In this document: positions 32,730 through 43,609 of the stretch, in pieces
Layout of the letters: each line of letters begins with the position of its first letter
How positions within the stretch are numbered: the first letter of the stretch is position 1
Origin: Aspidiotus rigidus
Lineage: Eukaryota; Arthropoda; Insecta; Hemiptera; Diaspididae
Direction of reading: 5' to 3'
NCBI GenBank assembly: GCA_035079385.1
Contig: JAVHKY010000029.1
Coordinates: 10,540,001-10,604,000 of the forward strand
Length of the DNA stretch: 64,000 nt
Made by a program: the position numbers and the translations under genes
The notes under the pieces: generated by a model
The model's database searches: none
Told to the model about the DNA's origin: nothing
Seen by the model: only the letters and a program-made list of their open reading frames with translations

Positions 32730-34355
32730 TTGGAGAAAGGGTTGAAATTTGGTCTCCCTCCCCTTAAGAACCAAGAGACACTGGCTAACGTAGTAGCTGA
32801 CCTGACAGTCAAAATTGGACCTGGATTGAATATCCAAAAAAAGTGCGCCGAAATGTTTTGCGACACTCCCCTCCCCCGCATAAGTAATGCCTGCAGTGAG
32901 GTGATTAAAGGATTAAAGAGGAAGGTCAGGGAGGAGGGCCTAATCCTTACCAAGGCGGATAAAAGCAACGCCGTTGTGATTATGGAGAAGTCCTCTTATG
33001 TATCCGGGGTTCATGAAGTGCTGGAACAATGTGGCGCTGAGGAGAATAGCCTCTTCTGTTTCCCAAGTTTTGTCAAAGAGGTGAGGAACACTATTAATAA
33101 TTGTAGTGTAATTATTAAGAGTCCTCGGACAAAGAAAGCTCTCTTGGAGCCTAACCCGGTTCCTCTCCTCCTATATGGATTACCCAAAGTACATAAAAAA
33201 GATGTACCAATGCGGCCGGTCTTGTCATTTGTTTCGTCGCCAACTTATTTGTTAGCTAAATTTATTGATAGATGGTTCAAATCGCGAGTAGATTATACCT
33301 CCCCTCACTCAGTATTAAACTCAGGTTCGTTGACGGAGAGGTTGAAGGATATAAGCCTCCCTGAGGAAACGATTTTATGTTCCTTTGATGTGGTGGGATT
33401 ATTTCCTCACATCCCGAAGGCTGTCGCAATCCAACATATGGGCGAATTGCTTGTAAAAACTGGTGTCCCTCATGAGGAATTGGTAGAATTCTTCGACCTT
33501 CTGAGAGTTTGTTGGACTCCCAATTTTTGTAAATTTGAGGGAAAATTTTTCGAATTCCCGGAAGAAGTGGGGATCCCTATTAGGTCCCCTTTGGGCTCAT
33601 TAATATCGGACGTTTTCATGCTCAGATTTGAAATCGAATTGTTTTCTTCGGGCCAGGTACTTCTAAATTACGTCTTTTACTGGCATAGGTATGTAGACGA
33701 CATATTGTACGTGTGGACTGGCCCAGTGGAACTCCTTATTGAGTTCCTTCCTTACTTAAATGGCCGATATCCTTCCATAAAATTCACTCTGGAAGTTGGC
33801 GGATTATTAATAAATTTCTTGGATTTGTCCATATTTATTAGAGGTGGCGTCCATGAATTTGGTATTTATAGAAAAGAAACTTCGACTGATATAACAATCC
33901 ATGGGTCATCTTTCTGTCCCGCTGCACACAAGATCGCTACCTTCAATAGTTTGATACATCGACTGACTAGTATTCCCTTGAGTCAGGATGCTTTCCAGAA
34001 GGAACTAGGGACGATTAAGTACCTGGCCAGAGTGAACCAAGTTCGAGTGGACATTGATTTAATGGTCCGAAGGAGGCTTACGAGAAAATGCCTCGATTCT
34101 ACCACCTCCCTCCCTAGGGATTTGCATAACCGTAGAAAATGTTTGATTAAACTCCCTTACTTGGGCAGGTTTTCGTTGAAGTTGGGCCGGGTACTCGGTC
34201 CTTTTGGGTTCCGGTCGGCGTTTTATAATATTAATACTGTAAAAAGTTTATTTGTGAAATTGAAGGACCCGATTCCTCCAGTCGAGCGAAGTGGGGTATA
34301 CAGTATAGCCTGCAACGATTGCCCAGGTATTTATATAGGGATGACCGGGCGTTAG
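32730..34355 (+). CDS. PLE reverse transcriptase / GIY-YIG protein, truncated by stop
   Basis: 541-codon open frame. Domains in order: N-terminal region (VKIGPGLNIQKKCAEMF, LTKADKSNAVVIMEKSSYV); RT with LLYGLPKVHKKDVPMRPVL, motif A CSFDVVGLFPHIPKAV, motif B GIPIRSPLGSLISDVF, motif C Tyr321-Val-Asp323-Asp324, and KFTLEVGGLLINFLDLSI, the telomerase-like C-terminal part of PLE RTs; then GIY-YIG from about residue 522 (GVYSIACNDCPGIYIG). A TAG after MTGR stops the frame; the same frame continues LQIRIEEHKKAWEKGNLG to a stop near 34573, so one nonsense change separates the two parts. The true start is uncertain because upstream DNA is short and has stops. Such enzymes nick target DNA and prime cDNA synthesis on it. 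Confidence 0.85.
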   Translation: MEKGLKFGLPPLKNQETLANVVADLTVKIGPGLNIQKKCAEMFCDTPLPRISNACSEVIKGLKRKVREEGLILTKADKSNAVVIMEKSSYVSGVHEVLEQCGAEENSLFCFPSFVKEVRNTINNCSVIIKSPRTKKALLEPNPVPLLLYGLPKVHKKDVPMRPVLSFVSSPTYLLAKFIDRWFKSRVDYTSPHSVLNSGSLTERLKDISLPEETILCSFDVVGLFPHIPKAVAIQHMGELLVKTGVPHEELVEFFDLLRVCWTPNFCKFEGKFFEFPEEVGIPIRSPLGSLISDVFMLRFEIELFSSGQVLLNYVFYWHRYVDDILYVWTGPVELLIEFLPYLNGRYPSIKFTLEVGGLLINFLDLSIFIRGGVHEFGIYRKETSTDITIHGSSFCPAAHKIATFNSLIHRLTSIPLSQDAFQKELGTIKYLARVNQVRVDIDLMVRRRLTRKCLDSTTSLPRDLHNRRKCLIKLPYLGRFSLKLGRVLGPFGFRSAFYNINTVKSLFVKLKDPIPPVERSGVYSIACNDCPGIYIGMTGR

Positions 34356-34689
34356 CTCCAAATAAGAATTGAGGAACATAAAAAAGCGTGGGAGAAGGGT
34401 AATTTGGGTGAGTCGGCTTTTGCTGATCATCTACTCGAGAGTGGCCATAAATTCAAGGAGGGCTCTGGTATCCTCCTCCATAGGGAGAACTCATATTTTA
34501 AACGGCTGGCTTTAGAAAATATAGAAATCATACGACACCGGAATAACGACGCTTTTAAACAGGTTCATTCCTGAAGAGGGTCTGATTGAGCTAGTATGTA
34601 TATGAGAATGATTCAAACTTCGATGACTCGCTGGTTAAATCATGATCTTCTGGTCAACTCCCTCTGTCTTTGTTGATGTTGTATTCAGT

Positions 34690-34735
34690 CGCTTTCGTTT
34701 ACGCTCCGATGATGGTTGTTTAACCGAAAATGTTT
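34690..34735 (+). ncRNA. Hammerhead-like motif in PLE-A tail
   Basis: CGCTCCGATGATGGTTGTTT followed by AACCGAAAATG contains GATGATG, a GGTT/AACC helix and CGAAA. It matches the hammerhead architecture known in PLEs except that the base before the first GATGA box differs from the consensus CUGAUGA. The same phrase occurs, inverted, near 30960 and, more degenerate, near 34960. Confidence 0.35.
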
Positions 34736-34924
34736 AGCGGCTGATTCTCTTGTGGTTCAATATAATTTGCTACACCTTCGGGTGTACACTCTTCTTGGTA
34801 ATATGAATAACCATAAATTAGAACAACGTATCGATTCAGAGGAACTTTTTATTTCTCCTCAGAACTTGGAGCTCATGACAAAGGGTTGTACTCAAATGAG
34901 TAGCGGTTTACAAAAAAACACGGG

Positions 34925-35346
34925 GAAATAAGCAGCCGCGAGCGCTTTTGGTTAAATAACCATCTTCAAAGCGTAAACGTAAGAAAGCGACTGAACCCAA
35001 CACCAACGAAAACAGAGGAACTCGAGATGAAAATCATGATTGAACCAGCGAGTCATCAAAATGTGAATCATTCTCATACACTAATTCAATCAATCCCTCA
35101 TCACCTGTTTAGAACAGTGGTGTCTTCATTATTCCGGTGTCTAATAATTATGATATTCTGCAGAGCTAACCGCTTGAAATACGAACTTTCCCTATGGAGG
35201 AGGGCTTCAGACCCCTCTTTGAACTTATGACCACTTCCGATTAAATGATCGGCGAATGCCGACTCACCGAATTTACCCTTCTCCCATGCCTTTTTATGTT
35301 CAGCCACTCTTATCTGGAGCTGGTTGCCAGTCAGCAATCGTTGCAC
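34925..35346 (-). mobile_element. PLE-A 3' end fragment
   Basis: Minus strand encodes the GIY-YIG C-terminal part: TGNQLQIRVAEHKKAWEKGK, FADHLIGSGHKFKEGSEALL, HRESSYFKRLALQNI, followed by the tail with a TTTGAAGATGGTTATTTAAC phrase. It begins inside the domain (truncated). It lies tail to tail with the + copy that ends near 34810. Confidence 0.8.
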
Positions 35347-36029
35347 AGTGCACTGTAAACTCCGACGTTTCGTAGGTTTTACATGACTCCTAGCCTAAAT
35401 CAAAACAAAATTCAGGTTTCCTCATTGGATTTTTTTTTCATTTTTCGGGATCTCCTTGTAGCTGGATTCCCAGATGAAGAATATTGGGATGGAGTTTGCA
35501 TAGAAAATGGTGATATGATAGCGTGAATACAATTTATGAGTGCACGAGAGGAATAGCAGCTGGAGGTAGCGTTAAGAGTTGTCAGGAATCGGAAGTGATA
35601 AAGAATTGAACCACTCAGCCCAATATACAGTATACTAGACTAATACTAGGCTAAGAATAATGTATAGGAAGAAATGATTGTAGAGCTTTTTCTTATTTTA
35701 CCTACTTTTCTAGCTCAAAAAGTGCGGTATTACATCCGTAGCAAGATTGACAGGGAGAAGAAGTAGTCAACTTTCTCGATGCTTTGGAGGCCCTATATTA
35801 CTTTCAGCATGAAAAAAATCAGTTCTATTTATATAGGCCTATATTTACGCTGACAGAAATTTCTTTCCGCGGATCTCCTCCAAAACTACCGGGTGGGTTT
35901 TTTCGAGACTTACAAAAGTTATAGTCTCAATCTGAAGATGGGTACCAACAATTTTTTTGACAGATAATTGATGGTAATTCCTCGGAGCGTTTCCAATTGA
36001 GTTAATATGATTCTGTAAGTTACGGAGTT
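35347..36029. other. Intergenic; fragment of R2
   Basis: About 35500-35600 (minus strand) resembles the R2 edge at 37070-37160 (GAATACAATTTATGAG..., AGCAGCTGGA). No gene recognised. Confidence 0.35.
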
Positions 36030-36290
36030 GTCAACAGTGTTGTCAACCACCTAAATCCGGACCAAAATCCAGTTGGCAACAGCTTTGTAAATCCAGTGTG
36101 AGAAGTTGTCAACAGCGTTCTCAACCACCTAAATCCAGTTGGCAACGGGGTTGTCAACCACCAAAATCCAGTTGGCAACAGCGTTGTCAACCACCTAAAT
36201 CTAGTTGGCAACAGCGTTGTCAACCACCTAAATCCAGTTCGCAACAGTCTTGTCAATTCAGTGAGAGGAGTTGTCAACTGGGGTGGGGCG
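36030..36290. repeat. 33-bp minisatellite
   Basis: About seven tandem units of 33 bases built on GTTGTCAACCACCTAAATCC followed by AGTTGGCAACAGC; the first and last units vary. Because 33 is a multiple of three, both strands stay open (+ frame gives an 11-residue repeat with QPPKSSWQQRC), producing artificial frames at 36020-36277 and 36098-36328. Confidence 0.9.
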
Positions 36291-36359
36291 GTTGCTATTG
36301 CATAACTCTTTTGAGTTTTTATCCATAAGCAAGGATGTTGGAGGCATATTATTTTTTAG

Positions 36360-36910
36360 AGGCGTCCGGAATGAATACAGAAAATGACTCTCCGACTCCG
36401 GTTGCCTCCAGTGGACACGTTTGGAGGCGTCTTCTGACCTCCAAAGTATGTCTCTGGAAGTACCTCCAAATGCCTCCAGCGCAATTACTGAGATTGGAGA
36501 AAATGCCTCCGGAGGCACTGTCGAAGAAACCGAAGACGTCTTTGGAGACGTCTCCGAAGGCACTTGTAATGTTGATCAGTGTGACCAGATTTAGCATATT
36601 GGCCTACCAGTGTTGCCAGATGACAGATGATACTCAGAAGGTGTATTTAAAACTTTGGCCTTTCTCCGAACCGAGCAGCGCTAGCATCAAAGTGGCTGAA
36701 TGAGGTTTCGAGGAATAGAATACTGTTGAAAAGAGTGCCTCCTAAAGGGTCTTTGGAAGCACCTCCAAGCCTCTAGGTGGAAGCAAGGTACCTCCGGAGG
36801 CAAAATGCTCCAGCCTCCAACATCTAGATTTAAATCCTCACCTTCTTCGCCTCATTGGAGGCGGAGGAAAGGTACCTCCAGAGACAAAGTGCCTCCAGCC
36901 TCCAACACCA
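36360..36910. repeat. GCCTCC/GGAGGC-rich degenerate repeat
   Basis: Dense occurrences of TGCCTCC and GGAGGCA, several joined as the palindrome TGCCTCCGGAGGCA (about 36507). Spacing is irregular. The open frames through this tract on both strands are by-products. Confidence 0.7.
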
Positions 36911-37059
36911 TTGTCCATAAGTGTGCGCTTTCAATTCTTAAAGATAACATTTTTCAAGGAAAAAGCTTTTTATACGTGCAAGCACGACACAGTTTTGAAA
37001 ATAAAAATAGACTTTTCCCACTTCTTTTTATTTTCAATAACATTTTTCGGTTATTCTTT

Positions 37060-37815
37060 CATAGATTGCGATGAGAGCGTGAATACAAATTATGATTGGA
37101 TGAAGAGAAGAGCAGCTGGAAATAACATGGAATGATGCTCGGGAATTGGAGATGATCGAGAATGAATTATGAGTAGAGGGGCGAGAGATAGTGAGGATAT
37201 ATGTGAGCCTCATTGAGAGAACGATTTATAGAATAAGTTGGAGTTATGAAGAAAGGATTTAAGCATAATGATGACTTGTAGGCAGAGGTGAAAATTATTT
37301 CATTTTTTTGATTTACATTTAGATTTCTTTTAAATTGACGAGTTACTAAGAGAGTGTCGCAGAGCTAGGAGCTCAGTGGTTTTGAAAAGTGAAGATGTGG
37401 ACAAAGGAATTTAATTCTTGGAAGAATTGAAAAATGTTGACAACAAATGGAGAGTCATCTGATAGTGCTTCTATGTGATTGTGAGAGATAAGTCAGGAGT
37501 TCGGGAGTAAAACTAATTTGGGACAGGAAAAGATTTCTTGAATGAGGGTGGTATCAGAATCGCAACGAGAGCATGAAAGAAGGATAAGATAAGTGATGAG
37601 ATGGGTGTGTGTGTGAGTCTCCAACAACCAACATTAAAAGATGCTTGAGAATCGGAGATGATAAAGGATGAATTAGAGAGGCAAGAGATGGTGAAGATGT
37701 GTGTATCTTATTGAGAAAACGATTCATTGAATAAATTGGAGTACTAGAGTTGACGTTTAAGCAAAAAACTTGATTGTAGGTACAGGTGAAAAGTCGTGTG
37801 TTGCTTACACGGCTG
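37060..37815 (-). repeat. Dispersed repeat R2, - copy
   Basis: Reverse complement of 1065-1775 with the two modules in mirrored order: about 37080-37300 corresponds to 1575-1775 and about 37540-37810 to 1075-1260. Matching phrases include GAGAGAACGATTTATAGAAT (versus ATTCTATAAATCGTTCTCTC) and the GTAGGTACAGGTGAAAAGTC end. Confidence 0.6.
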
Positions 37816-39047
37816 CGTAAGCATTTTTTGCTTTTATTCCATTGTTTGCTATCATACTAACTAAAAGTTTTAATCTTATTTTTTTCTATCATACTGCCAA
37901 TTGTTGCTTCCATTTTTTGCCATTATATAGATCCAAGATATTCCCAAGGTTCGTCAGCACCACTGTCGATTTCCTAATTTAAGATTGAGAATATGACAAC
38001 AACTTCTAAAACTGTTGCGCGATTTAGAGTCGAGCCTCAGCAGCTACTCGTGGAGCATTTGTCAGTGCGAGAGTACGTTCTTAGGCGCACGATGCTACCC
38101 AAGAACAGACACGCCAGTATTCGGCTGGGCATGATTTACCCGACCCTTGCCTTTCTTCATTACTTAATCTCTCACACCGAAGAATTGTCCACCTACGACA
38201 CATTAAAATTATTTCAACTAAGACCCCCAATCTCAGCTCATTTTCAGACCAAAAATTGTACGGAAGGCTCACCTGTCCGCAACACCAAAGGAGGTCAGCA
38301 CGAACGAAGCCTGAACGATTTAGCCTCTTTTTTAGATCAAAATAAGGACTTGAATACCCCCAGTTGGAGGAAAAAGAGACCATTTTAACATGGAAATCAG
38401 TGGCACAATCTAACATAATTGTAGCACGAACAACTTAGCTCATTGTGGGACCGAGATTTTGTCAGGAGGGGAGGCACTGGGGATGCTTACCCTTATTTGT
38501 CCTCCCGTTTTCGACCTTCGTCCCCTTATTTCCTCTTCAACATATTAATTCTGTGTAAAAATTGGAGGTCCAATTTCAGTAAACCTCTCGTACATAGTGT
38601 TGCTTCATTTTGTAGACTCTTTATTGCCTAAGGTAGAGAAGATAATAAAATTCTCATATTTTATGATTTATTTCGGTGCATTTTTTCTTCCAAATGTGTT
38701 GCTTCCATCAGCAAATATTTTGACCCATAGAGATTACGATGGTCGAAACAATTTTTCAAACTCCTCAAACTAAATTTTTTAAATTCTTATCTCTGCTGTA
38801 AATTTGTCTCTTCTCATCAGTTATGGTACAATTGTCAGAACAGTCTCAAATACACATTATTATTCTATACAAGATTGAAAAACTTTTCAGAAAATACATC
38901 AACATTTCATTTGGGGTTTCGATTATATTACTCTTCAAAATAATCCAAGTTGGAAGTAAAAAAAGTTCACATTAATATGTATACAAAGATCGAAAAACTT
39001 TTCAAATAATACGACAACGTTCCAGTTATAAGTTACGATTACATTAC
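37816..39047. other. Downstream flank of the SLC17-like gene; no clear gene
   Basis: An open frame at 37993-38388 (+, 131 codons) starts MTTTSKTVARFRVEPQQLLV; I recognise no family and cannot exclude a gene. TTTATT at 38667-38672 would be an AATAAA on the minus strand about 375 bases past the transporter stop, a possible poly(A) signal. Confidence 0.35.
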
Positions 39048-42000
39048 TTATATTTTTTCAGATTTTTTGTGTTCGTCATCCTCTGTTTTCTTGACTACGG
39101 CCCACGACTGAAGTTTCCCAGACCCGCACGACAGAAACATTATTAATCCGAATAATGATACGAAGGTGAGAAACAGAAAATAGAGATTCCATTCCGCTCT
39201 GGTCTGTTGTTCCCAAAAATCCACAAACAATTAATCCTCAAAAATTTAAGCAAATTGAAAAAAGCGAGAGCGTAATATCTTACATGATTTGGTACCATGT
39301 ATCCGAGTACAATAGGATTGAAAAATTGTGCAATGGCTGAAGCAGACAGCGTCATAGCTTTGACTACGCTCGAAAACTGTCCCGCTATATCGATAGGTAA
39401 GGTGCTAAAAAGAGGTGATCATTGTGTCATTTGTTTCCAATAAGTTTGGATGCATTTAGAATAGAATCTTACGCGTGAGATGTATTTGAACAGGAACTCA
39501 TCATTCGAATTAAGCAAAAGCAGACTATCGTCCAGAATGCGTTTGTGCCCAAAACGATAACCCCCAGCATCAAAACGGTGCCCGCGTCACCGAAAAAGAT
39601 AAATATTTTGTGAACCTGCAACAGTGATTATGATGATGATGATGAAGTTGGTTGTAAAAGCTTTATCTATTGACGTAGAAAAATATTTCTGAGATTTCAA
39701 GCCTACCCTACTAATCTTTTCGAATCGTATCTTTTTAACGCAGTATAAACTTACTCGTATATCGCTTCCCCATGAAAGCTCAAAACTTCAAAAATTTTGT
39801 GATGCTTTTCTGTTTTGAGCTTTAGCCTAGGTAAAATTTCTAACTGGAAAAACCTGTTTTATCGTGGGGGGGTGGGGGTGTTCGGAAAAAACGATCACCG
39901 TCCGCCGTCCACCGGCTGGCAGATCTGGAAGTTTGAAAATTTTCCATGTCCCCTCCTATCATATACGGTTCGGGAGCGGAGCATGTGACGTCATAGTTTG
40001 ATAGTCTCCTCCTATCATATATAGTTTGGAGGTCACAATTTTTGTAAGTCTCTTTCCTATCATAAATAAATTGGAGATCAACATTTTTTAAGCCCCCTAC
40101 TATTATATATAGCTTTGAGCTGGGATCTGTGATGTCACAGATCAGCCTTGTGACGTCACATTCTACATTTCCCAGACCAAGTCTCCCCTCTCATCATATA
40201 TAGCTTGGGGCGGAGCCTTTGACGTCACAATCTGATGCCGTTATAAATCTCTGTTTTATTAAAGGTTTTTCAGAAAAAACGCCCGCCCTATTGCCTGCCG
40301 GCAAAGCTCGGAGCTCGAAAATTTCCAAGTCCCCCATTAACTCTCCCTCCAAGATATATATGATAGGAGGGGGAATCAGAATTTTTTTGAGTTCTCCTCC
40401 TATCATCTTGAAGGTTGGGTCCCGTAACGTCATAAATTGATGACGTCATATATCCTTATTTTATCGACGATTTTTTGGAAAAAACGTACGCCTTCCAACT
40501 GGCCGACAAAGCTTGAGGTTTAAGGATTTTCCAAGTCCCCTCCATCTTGGTGGTTGGTGCATATAACCTGAAAGGTAGACCCTTCGAGTAACTATAGATA
40601 TGTAATACTCCATACACCCATTAACTTAGCTCCTTCAATGAACCAGATATGCAAAGCTTCAAACACCTTGGGGTTCAGAAGCCCTTTAAATGTACCCTAT
40701 AAAGTCTGCCTTCTATTATTTATGGCCCACAGGTCAAAATTTTCACATGTTTCATGTCTTTTCTGGCACACCATACACACTATTGGAAAATTGCGAGTAC
40801 CACCCCCCCCCCACCCCACCCCCCCTCCCCAATAATGGACTTGGAAAATTTTTTGATAAAAATTTTTATATATGGGTGGTGATTGAGAAATCTGCAAGTA
40901 CCTCCCCACTGTCTTTTCTGACAAGAAGGAAGAACAAAGAAGGAAGAAGAAAGAAGGAAGAACGAAGAACGAAGAAGGAAGAACGAAGAACGAAGAACAA
41001 AGAACGAGGAACGAGGAACGAAGAACGAAGAACGAAGAACGAAGAAGGAAAAAGGAAGATCGTTCGCCCCACAAAAGCTGATAGCTCAAAATACTTCTCA
41101 TACCATTCTTATACCACACCAAGAAAGATGGTAAAGGGGCAGAGCGAGTGAGACCCACAAATGCTGATAGCTCTTGTCTACAAAACCAATGAAAGGGGCG
41201 ACCGACCAGAGCGACCAAATCTGATAGCTCAAAATAGTTCTCATACCAAATTTGTACGACCCCAAAAAAGGGGGTGAACGAGTACTATCTTACAAGCACT
41301 TGACCTAGTAGAAGCCTAGACTAAAATATTCCAAGATGACTGATAAAATATAAGAGACATGAAACACGATCTTTATATTTCTGGGCTACGCCAGAAAATC
41401 CGTCACTTTTTCTCTAAATCCCTCTCTTGTCACTTATAGGTGTGAGGTTGAAATCTTTGAAGTCCCTTCCTTATCATATACTATATAGTTTTTGCATCAT
41501 ATATATGTATACTTGAAAGAGAATACCCAAAATACAAATAATGTATCAACGATGCCCCATAAAATGGGTTCCCTGCCTCCCGTCATTCATCTCTGTTAAA
41601 GAACCCGTGAGTTTTTTAAACAAGTTTCTCATTTGACGCTATTTACCTTAGGAACTTCAAATACTCGCGTTCTCAAGTAATCGGCCGCATACGCACATAA
41701 TGGAATCATCACGATTCCACAAATTGTTGGCAAAGCTCCAAGGAATCCAATGTGGGCGATGTCAACATCATACATATCTGTAAAGAATGAATAATTCTAT
41801 TCGTGCCCTTTAATGAGGATAATAATGAAAGTTGAAATACAAAATATTTCCTCAATTGAAAGGAATAAATTGCAGTGAAAATCTCTTAGCTGTAGCATTT
41901 TTTAGCACCATATGAAAACATTACCTTTCATGTATAATGGAATACAATAGAATAAAAATGATATACACCAAGAAATGGAGAAGAATTCACTCAGCAAGGC

Positions 42001-43072
42001 CCACACAGGAAGTGATTTCAAAATTTTGATCCATGGAATAGTGACCTGTCGAAAAACCACAAATTCGGTCGATAGCCTCGATTTTCACTTTGGCACTTGA
42101 ATTAGTCACCTTCATTTATCACAATATTGTTACTTTCTGCGTAGTGATATGCGAGATCTTCTCCTTCAAATAATTTCGCTCCTTCTCCGTTATGTATTCA
42201 TCAAAAGCGGGGTCATTGGCAACGAAGGTCAACCATACGGCCGACCAGACTAATGCAATTCCACCTGAACAAAAAATTACATCACAAAAGCGAAATTTAG
42301 CCTACGATTGTGTTGTAACTTCGTAAGTTCAGAAATATACCCGATACGTAAAATATGGCTCGCCATCCCCAGGAGCGCGTGATTAAACCGAATAGAGGAT
42401 AACCGAAGGCGACTCCGCTGAAACATCCTGTAAAATAGTACGACGTTAACCGCACCCTTTCTTCAGGCGGAGACCAGTGCGTGAAAGTATCGATGACGCC
42501 AATTGTACCTGCACCCTATGATTCAATCCATTTAGTTTGATGAAAAATCGTCGTTTTTTAGATAGACGAAATGTTTATTCGACCATGAGCAATCCCTGGA
42601 CAGACGAGGCCGAGAGGAACAAGTAAAAATTGATACGCAGGAAAGTAGGCGTCATTATGTTGATAAGCGCGTCCAAAATCACGGCTAATCCGAATGTGGT
42701 CACTCCACCGAGTTGGACGACGATTGGACTGCAAACAAAGGTGAAAAAATGACCGATAGCGTACATACTCAATATGTAGCCTTTTTGGACAGAATTCCAG
42801 TTGTATTCGGGACTCTGGAAAGGAAGCATGTGCACCAAACATCAAAAGTTACTTCTGATGTTGAAATTATCACTAATGAGGAGGGTAAAACTCACAAGTT
42901 TTTCTGTTCGATTACCAATTGTGATTGTCTTCTCGGAGGTCATATCGACTAAGGCAATTCCGAGAGTTGTTCTTAAGGCGTACATGGAGAAACAGCCCAG
43001 AAATACTAAAACTGTGACCACATATCGTTTTGGTATGATATTCATGCATAAACAAGACCAAAGGGTGATCAT
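39048..43072 (-). CDS. SLC17-like MFS transporter, nine exons
   Basis: Exons on the minus strand: 43072-42896, 42814-42584, 42515-42341, 42264-42134, 42045-41925, 41777-41647, 39615-39473, 39404-39284, 39203-39048. All introns are GT...AG and every phase joins, giving 461 residues, normal for the SLC17 (sodium/phosphate cotransporter, sialin, vesicular glutamate) family. Family features: IPKRYVVTVLVFLGCFSMYA in TM1, WNSVQKGYILSMYAIGH, HWSPPEERVRLTSYYFTG before TM5-6, GWRAIFYVSG, a loop ITEKERNYLKEKI, and the C-terminal RAEWNLYFLFLTF...LSCGSGKLQSW. It should be a multi-pass membrane protein moving organic or inorganic anions; the substrate is unknown. The start could be ATG 43072, just after a possible 3' splice site (TTATTTCAG), or an upstream in-frame ATG at 43159. 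NRT (exon 1) is a candidate glycosylation site. Intron 6 (2 kb) holds repeats. The exon 2 donor (ATG/GTCGAA) is weak. Confidence 0.9.
39840..40700. repeat. R1 modules inside transporter intron 6
   Basis: Several CTCCTATCATATATAG phrases, AAAACCTGTTTTATCG, CGTCCGCCGTCCACCGGCTG and four exact TGACGTCA palindromes (near 39985, 40150, 40220 and 40440). The right part (40570-40690) is the inverse of the GTTTGAAG...AAGGGGC block near 26.8 and 27.15 kb. Confidence 0.65.
40800..41070. repeat. C-rich run and GAAGAACGAAGAAC purine tract
   Basis: C-rich sequence at 40802-40830, followed by a purine-only tandem tract (about 40920-41060) of 7-bp units such as GAAGAAC, GAAGGAA and GAGGAAC. The frames it opens on both strands (for example 40697-41218 minus) are low-complexity artefacts. 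Confidence 0.85.
41400..41640 (+). repeat. R1 fragment in intron 6
   Basis: CCTTATCATATACTATATAG, CCATAAAATGGGTTCCCTGC and the following CTCCCGTCATTCATCTCTGT match the R1 right end seen at 45890 and 27240. Confidence 0.5.
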
Positions 43073-43249
43073 TTTCGCTGAAATAAGGACATTATTAGTT
43101 ACGATCTTGATGCCATTAAGCACATTATTGCTGGAAGAAAAACAGTGTGCAACGTACATTATGACAGCTGGTTCAATTCGTGTGAGTGCAAAGACCTCTT
43201 ACTGACTTGGAACCATGTATGGTGAGATATATTAAAGTTCAAATATAAA

Positions 43250-43480
43250 ATCAAGCCATCAAATCCTCTTTCGATCCTGTATAAATGTAATGATTCGCTT
43301 TCCAGCTATATCTTCCCCCAATTTGCTCTAGCTTCAATCAGGAATGGTAGTACATGATTATAGAATTCCAATAAAAAATCGAATTTTCAAATCCTCTTTC
43401 GATCTTGTAGATCCAATTATACATTTTCCAGCTAACCTAGGTATATCTCGACACAATTTTTTTGCTGTAGCTTCCCCTGT
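43250..43480. repeat. Two-copy tandem repeat of about 130 bp
   Basis: CAAATCCTCTTTCGATCYTG plus TTTTCCAGCT-like phrases occur at about 43258 and again at about 43389. This is the 5' flank of the transporter gene; no promoter could be assigned with confidence. Confidence 0.5.
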
Positions 43481-43609
43481 TTGAAAAAACTATAATATGC
43501 TTCTTTTTATCGCTTCCTATGTGTCCTTCATCTCTAATCAATACCATACAAGGCCTCTCATTGTTATAAAGATTGGAATTTTTAACAAAGTTTGTATCAA
43601 TATAATTAT

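Larger units (their letters stand above)
32641..34810 (+). mobile_element. PLE-A, nearly full-length + copy
   Basis: The most complete PLE in the window: N-terminal domain, RT, GIY-YIG and a 3' tail with a hammerhead-like phrase (34693-34730). It faces away from the minus copy at 30880-32388, giving an inverted repeat with arms of about 1.5 kb and a loop of about 0.9 kb. The tail shares CACCTTCGGGTGTACACTCT (34783) with the end of the minus copy. Confidence 0.85.

Noticed and set aside
36030..36290. CRISPR-like array of regular repeats
   Set aside because: The 33-bp units are contiguous with no unique spacers, and the window is eukaryotic.
40697..41218. 173-codon minus-strand frame rich in Phe, Ser and Leu
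   Set aside because: It is the translation of the GAAGAAC purine tract, low complexity, with an open frame on the other strand as well.
42713..43205. Plus-strand frames over the 5' exons of the transporter
   Set aside because: They are antisense shadows of SLC17-like exons 1 and 2, whose splice phases and protein motifs fit the minus strand.
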